Below the pieces are notes generated by a model. It had not been told where the DNA came from and made no database searches. It was given only the letters and a program-made list of their open reading frames with translations. Position numbers and translations under genes: made by a program. From Tenuibacillus multivorans (GTDB lineage Bacteria; Bacillota; Bacilli; Bacillales; Alkalibacillaceae): a DNA stretch of 64,000 nucleotides. The stretch lies in the NCBI RefSeq assembly GCF_900103915.1, contig NZ_FNIG01000001.1, positions 186,001-250,000 on the forward strand, written 5' to 3'. Of the stretch, positions 60,638 to 64,000 are shown piece after piece; position 1 is the first letter of the stretch, and the number at the start of each line of letters is the position of its first letter.

Positions 60638-60708
60638 TGCCTAACATTTAATCCCTTAAATTGGTACATACTAAGCTATGGACTAATTTGAATATCAAAG
60701 GTGATTAA

Positions 60709-62292
60709 ATGGTACATGAGTTTAACGAGCTCTTTATGCAGATTTTGATTTTGTTATCGGTCAGTGTTGCGGTGACGATGCTAGCGAATTATTTTAAGCA
60801 GCCTTATAGTATTGCGCTCGTCATTGTGGGTTTAGTGATTGGTCTCATGCATTTGCCTTTTTTAGAAGAGGCGATGGATTTTATTACGCAATCGGCGGTT
60901 TTTCAGGTTGTTATTATTTCGATATTTTTACCGACATTACTAGGTGAAGCAACGTTAAATTTGCCTTTTTCCGATTTAAAGGAGAATCGAAAGCCGATTT
61001 TAACGTTAGCGTTTGGCGGGACGTTTTTGACGTCGTTATTAATCGGGGCAGGTGCCTATTTCATTCTGGATTTACCTTTAGCAGTTGCATTTACGTTCGC
61101 TGCTTTAATGAGTGCGACGGACCCGATTAGTGTGTTGTCGATTTTTAAGTCGCTTGGTGTGACGAAAAAGCTGACGACGATGATTGAAGGGGAGTCGTTG
61201 TTTAATGACGGGCTTGCGTTTGTGTTGTTTACGATTGCGTCTGTTTATTTATTAGATTATATCGATATGGGCTGGGCTGGTCTTGGAAGTGGCATTCTAC
61301 TGTTCATCAAGGTTGCCTTAGGTGGATTAATTATTGGAGCGATTTTCGGGATTATTGGTTCACTTGTGATTAGATTGATGGATAATTATCCGATGGAAAT
61401 CACAATTTCGATTTTGCTGTTTTTCGGAAGCTTCTTCACAGCAGAATTTCTTCATACAAGCGGGATTATTGCAGTCGTAGCCTCCGGGATTATTTTTAGA
61501 AATTATGGTGGATCGGTTGGAATGAGCCCGGTGACGAAGTTGAATATCACCAACTTTTGGAGTGTTATTGCGTTTGTTGCCAATTCATTAATCTTTCTGA
61601 TGGTGGGCCTGGAAATAAATAATATTGATATGACTGGCAAGTGGTTAATGGTCGTCCTTGCGATATTAATTGTCGTGGCGTCCCGGGCGATTGCGGTCTA
61701 TTCCAGTTTGTCGTTGCTTAAAGGTTTTCCACTCAAATTCATTCATGCGTTAAATTGGGGTGGGCTAAAAGGGAGTCTGTCTATCGCGTTGGCGCTTAGC
61801 TTGCCGACGACGTTTGATGGTCGAGATGACATTATCGTACTAACCTTTAGTGTTGTATTATTTTCTTTAATTGTTCAAGGTTTAACGATTGAGCCACTGA
61901 TTAAAAAGGTTGGCATCATTGGTCAAGATGAGGGTGTCGAACATTACGAGAACGTGGTGGCGAATATTTATCGGTGTGAATCGGCGATTAATGATTGGGA
62001 GGAAATGCAGCGCAAGTCGTTTATTACGAAAAATGAGCTAGAGGAATTGAAGGATCGGTATAAGGAGAAGCTGTCGGGATTGTACGAAAAGCTAGATGAT
62101 TTATATGAAAAGTACCCTAAGATTAAAGAGAAGCATATTAGAAGTGCGAAGCGGGATGCGTTGTATGTTGAGTATCAATCGGTTAAAGAGCTGACAAGGA
62201 GAGAAATGATTTCGGGTTCAGTTGGTGATCAGCATATGGATAAGATTATTGAACGGATTGAAGAGCTTGAGACGGAAATGGATGAAACATAA
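60709..62292 (+). CDS. CPA1-family Na+/H+ antiporter
   Basis: A 527-residue exchanger expelling Na+ for protons. Twelve or so spans occupy residues 1-400. The ion site motif is LMSATDPISVLSIFKSL near 140 (the DP pair), and MIEGESLFNDGLAFVLF near 160 is the following conserved segment; the EFLHTSGIIAVVASGII region near 247 also fits. The last 115 residues are a soluble, charged regulatory tail with coiled-coil-like LEELKDRYKEKLSGLYEKL. Useful for life in salty or alkaline media. Confidence 0.88.
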   Translation: MVHEFNELFMQILILLSVSVAVTMLANYFKQPYSIALVIVGLVIGLMHLPFLEEAMDFITQSAVFQVVIISIFLPTLLGEATLNLPFSDLKENRKPILTLAFGGTFLTSLLIGAGAYFILDLPLAVAFTFAALMSATDPISVLSIFKSLGVTKKLTTMIEGESLFNDGLAFVLFTIASVYLLDYIDMGWAGLGSGILLFIKVALGGLIIGAIFGIIGSLVIRLMDNYPMEITISILLFFGSFFTAEFLHTSGIIAVVASGIIFRNYGGSVGMSPVTKLNITNFWSVIAFVANSLIFLMVGLEINNIDMTGKWLMVVLAILIVVASRAIAVYSSLSLLKGFPLKFIHALNWGGLKGSLSIALALSLPTTFDGRDDIIVLTFSVVLFSLIVQGLTIEPLIKKVGIIGQDEGVEHYENVVANIYRCESAINDWEEMQRKSFITKNELEELKDRYKEKLSGLYEKLDDLYEKYPKIKEKHIRSAKRDALYVEYQSVKELTRREMISGSVGDQHMDKIIERIEELETEMDET

Positions 62293-62319
62293 GACGAGAG
62301 TGGAGGCTCTCGTCTTATG
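62288..62319. terminator. Terminator between convergent genes
   Basis: CATAAGACGAGAG / CTCTCGTCTTATG, a perfect 13-bp stem with a 6-base loop, serving both the antiporter and the lactate-oxidase-like gene. Confidence 0.88.
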
Positions 62320-62321
62320 TA

Positions 62322-63515
62322 TTATACACTTGGAATTTTGCTTTGATAGTGTGTTACCTTTTTCAAAACTGATGAATCAAGTTCTCTAACTGAACTTTTT
62401 CCAATTAAGCCGAGAGTAATATCTAAATCAGCGAGCATGTTTCGCATAACTTCGTAGACTCCACGTTGTCCGGCTACGGCAAGTCCATACATAGCAGGAC
62501 GACCGACGAGCACGGCTTTAGCACCAAGAGCCATCGCTTTAATAATGTCAGAGCCTCGTCTAATCCCGCTGTCCATCATAACTGGGATTTGATCACCGAC
62601 GACTTCTGTAATCATTGGGAGGGCTTCAATCGCTGAAATAGCACCATCGACTTGTCTTCCACCGTGATTCGAGACGATGATTCCATCTACACCATGTTTA
62701 AGCGCTAAAGATGCATCATCAGGGTGAAGAATTCCTTTTAAGATAATTGGAAGATGAGTATGTTCTTTTAAGAAAGCAATGTCATCCCAAGTAAGGCCTG
62801 TGTTTCCAAAAATCTGTGTCCAGTGCATGATAGCTGTTTGAGGGTCTTCTTGAGGCGTTTTGTCTAATTTGGATAAGAAGGCAGGGTCTGTGAAATAGTT
62901 TCCTAGCCCTTCACCGATTAAGAAAGGTAAGTAGACGTTTTTTAGATCAATTTCGCGCCAGGCCATCATTGGCGTATCAAGGGTTACGACGATCGCGGAG
63001 TAACCTGAAGCCTCAGCGCGTTTGAGAAAGCTTGCAGTAATCTCTGGGTCACGACTCCAATATAGCTGGAACCAACGCGGAGCATCTCCCATGACTTCAG
63101 CAATTTTCTCCATCGGAATGGTTGAAGCGGAGCTTGTAGTGTAAGGTACACCGAGTTCAGCACAAGCTTTGGCAGTTCCGATCTCGCCTTCTTCATGAAT
63201 GATTGATTGAACACCCACTGGTGCAAGCATTGCAGGTGACGGGTAGGTTTGTCCAAAAAGCTCAACGGATAAATCACGGTCATCGACGTTGTTTAACATA
63301 CGCGGCATGATTTTCCATTGATTAAAGTCTGAAACATTGGTGTCCATCGTACGTTCACCACCTGCGCCCCCGGCTACATAATAGAATGGACCATCTTTTA
63401 ATTTTTCACGAGCTTTCTTTTCCCATTCCTCATAAGCAATGGGAAGGCGATTCGGGTCTGGGTTTTGCATGGTCTGATAAATCGAGTATTGCACCTGGTT
63501 ACCGATGTTCTTCAT
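62322..63515 (-). CDS. FMN-dependent alpha-hydroxy acid oxidase (lactate oxidase/monooxygenase-like)
   Basis: Oxidises an L-2-hydroxy acid such as lactate with FMN. 397 residues. LAPVGVQSIIHEEGE and TTSSASTIPMEKIAE form the FMN site, WFQLYWSRD holds the Tyr, and LKGILHPDDASLALKHGVDGIIVSNHGGRQVDGA contains the FMN Lys and catalytic His-Gly-Gly-Arg. The frame is open to 63722 but GAAAGGAG fixes the start at 63515. A TetR gene is divergent, so it probably regulates this enzyme. Confidence 0.9.
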   Translation of the reverse strand: MKNIGNQVQYSIYQTMQNPDPNRLPIAYEEWEKKAREKLKDGPFYYVAGGAGGERTMDTNVSDFNQWKIMPRMLNNVDDRDLSVELFGQTYPSPAMLAPVGVQSIIHEEGEIGTAKACAELGVPYTTSSASTIPMEKIAEVMGDAPRWFQLYWSRDPEITASFLKRAEASGYSAIVVTLDTPMMAWREIDLKNVYLPFLIGEGLGNYFTDPAFLSKLDKTPQEDPQTAIMHWTQIFGNTGLTWDDIAFLKEHTHLPIILKGILHPDDASLALKHGVDGIIVSNHGGRQVDGAISAIEALPMITEVVGDQIPVMMDSGIRRGSDIIKAMALGAKAVLVGRPAMYGLAVAGQRGVYEVMRNMLADLDITLGLIGKSSVRELDSSVLKKVTHYQSKIPSV

Positions 63516-63551
63516 TGAAACATTCTCCTTTCGAACTAAATATTCAGAAAA

Positions 63552-63564
63552 TGACATCATGTCA
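63552..63564. promoter_or_regulatory. Palindromic operator candidate between TetR and oxidase genes
   Basis: TGACATCATGTCA is a perfect 13-base palindrome 37 bases upstream of the oxidase start, in the divergent region with the TetR gene. TetR regulators often bind such sites. The assignment is inferred. Confidence 0.5.
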
Positions 63565-63645
63565 ACTTCTTTTATTATATAATTAATTTCTGAAAATTCC
63601 AATATGAAATTATGGTACCCTATATGGAGAAGGGATGATGGAAAG

Positions 63646-64000
63646 GTGAAACGAGACCGGAGAACAGACCGAGCGATACAATCGAGGGAAAAGATAATAA
63701 ACGCAGCCAAACAATTATTCATCGAACATGGCTATCGAAAAACGACAGTTTCCATGATTTCAATGCAAGCGGGTGTTGGTTATGGCACAGCTTATAATCA
63801 TTTTCCAAATGGTAAGGACGATATTTTTCTCGCTGTTATTGAAGAGGTGATGGACGAGTTTTATGAAATTGCGAATAATGAGTATACCGTAAGTTCAAAA
63901 GAGGAAGCCTATCAGTTCATTTATAGAAATGTCGAGAGTTTGTTTAGCCTAGCTAACAAGCATCAAGAGATTTTGAAAGTGTTCCATGAAACGATTTGGT
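63646..64000 (+). CDS. TetR-family regulator, cut by window edge
   Basis: The first 118 residues of a TetR protein, starting at GTG 63646. SREKIINAAKQLFIEHGYRKTTVSMISMQAGVGYGTAYNHFPNGKDDIFLAVIEE is the complete N-terminal DNA-binding domain, with the TTV...AGVGYGTAYNHF helix-turn-helix. The ligand domain begins and is cut off. It is divergent from the lactate-oxidase-like gene and probably controls it. An in-frame ATG at 63604 lacks a ribosome site. Confidence 0.85.
   Translation, partial: MKRDRRTDRAIQSREKIINAAKQLFIEHGYRKTTVSMISMQAGVGYGTAYNHFPNGKDDIFLAVIEEVMDEFYEIANNEYTVSSKEEAYQFIYRNVESLFSLANKHQEILKVFHETIW

Overview
The window looks like chromosomal DNA of a low-GC, endospore-forming Bacillaceae, probably a halophilic or alkaliphilic relative of Bacillus (inference: YtrA/YtrB-type transporter genes, a citA-citR pair, MntR, a DUF3231 protein, S-box and L-box leaders, strong GGAGG ribosome sites, acidic proteins and a Na+/H+ antiporter). 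No rRNA, tRNA, prophage, insertion sequence or CRISPR array was seen.

Region 1 (1-32 kb) is mostly ordinary core and accessory metabolism. It starts with a YtrA-regulated ABC exporter operon with a clear palindromic operator. Then come an acetaldehyde-type dehydrogenase with its DUF779 partner, a DsbA/FrnE protein, a GDSL hydrolase and a Met/Asn/Pro-repeat protein. An amino-acid ABC importer, citA divergent from citR, several GNAT acetyltransferases, a HicA/HicB-like pair and an MBL hydrolase follow. The region ends with a SAM-riboswitch-controlled metNIQ operon, a thermolysin-type protease, a YeeE-type sulfur transporter, a DUF421 protein and a GGDEF protein. Two genes here are broken: a NERD gene by one in-frame stop and a GNAT gene by a frameshift.

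Region 2 (32.4-43.3 kb) is a monoderm Tad/Flp pilus operon: CpaB, TadZ, TadA, TadB, TadC, a Flp-like prepilin, TadE and a TadG-like protein. Four unusual genes sit between the Flp gene and tadE: a VWA lipoprotein, a polytopic membrane protein, a secreted protein with a tryptophan-rich WEGDPW repeat, and an unknown soluble protein. This is the best candidate for an undescribed functional module. Small membrane and lipoproteins of unknown function follow up to 46.3 kb.

Region 3 (46.5-52.5 kb) holds a serine-hydrolase remnant, a CocE-type hydrolase, a ZIP transporter with mntR and three MntR-like boxes, and dapA behind a lysine riboswitch. Region 4 (52.6-58.7 kb) is a defence cluster: a predicted GATC-specific Sau3AI/MutH-like nuclease, its m5C methyltransferase, a protein with a NucS-like nuclease domain, and a NERD-helicase. 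The window ends with a DUF2325 protein, small membrane proteins, a Na+/H+ antiporter, an FMN-dependent lactate oxidase-like enzyme and a divergent, truncated TetR gene.

The most striking non-coding signal is a dispersed repeat family. The 10-base core AACTTGGACA recurs at exactly 21-bp intervals in two arrays (28440-28554, six copies; 45630-45723, five copies) and once alone (52085). The 11-base spacers do not resemble each other. All three loci lie between convergent genes, 6 to 13 bases after a stop codon, with the core in the sense orientation of that gene.
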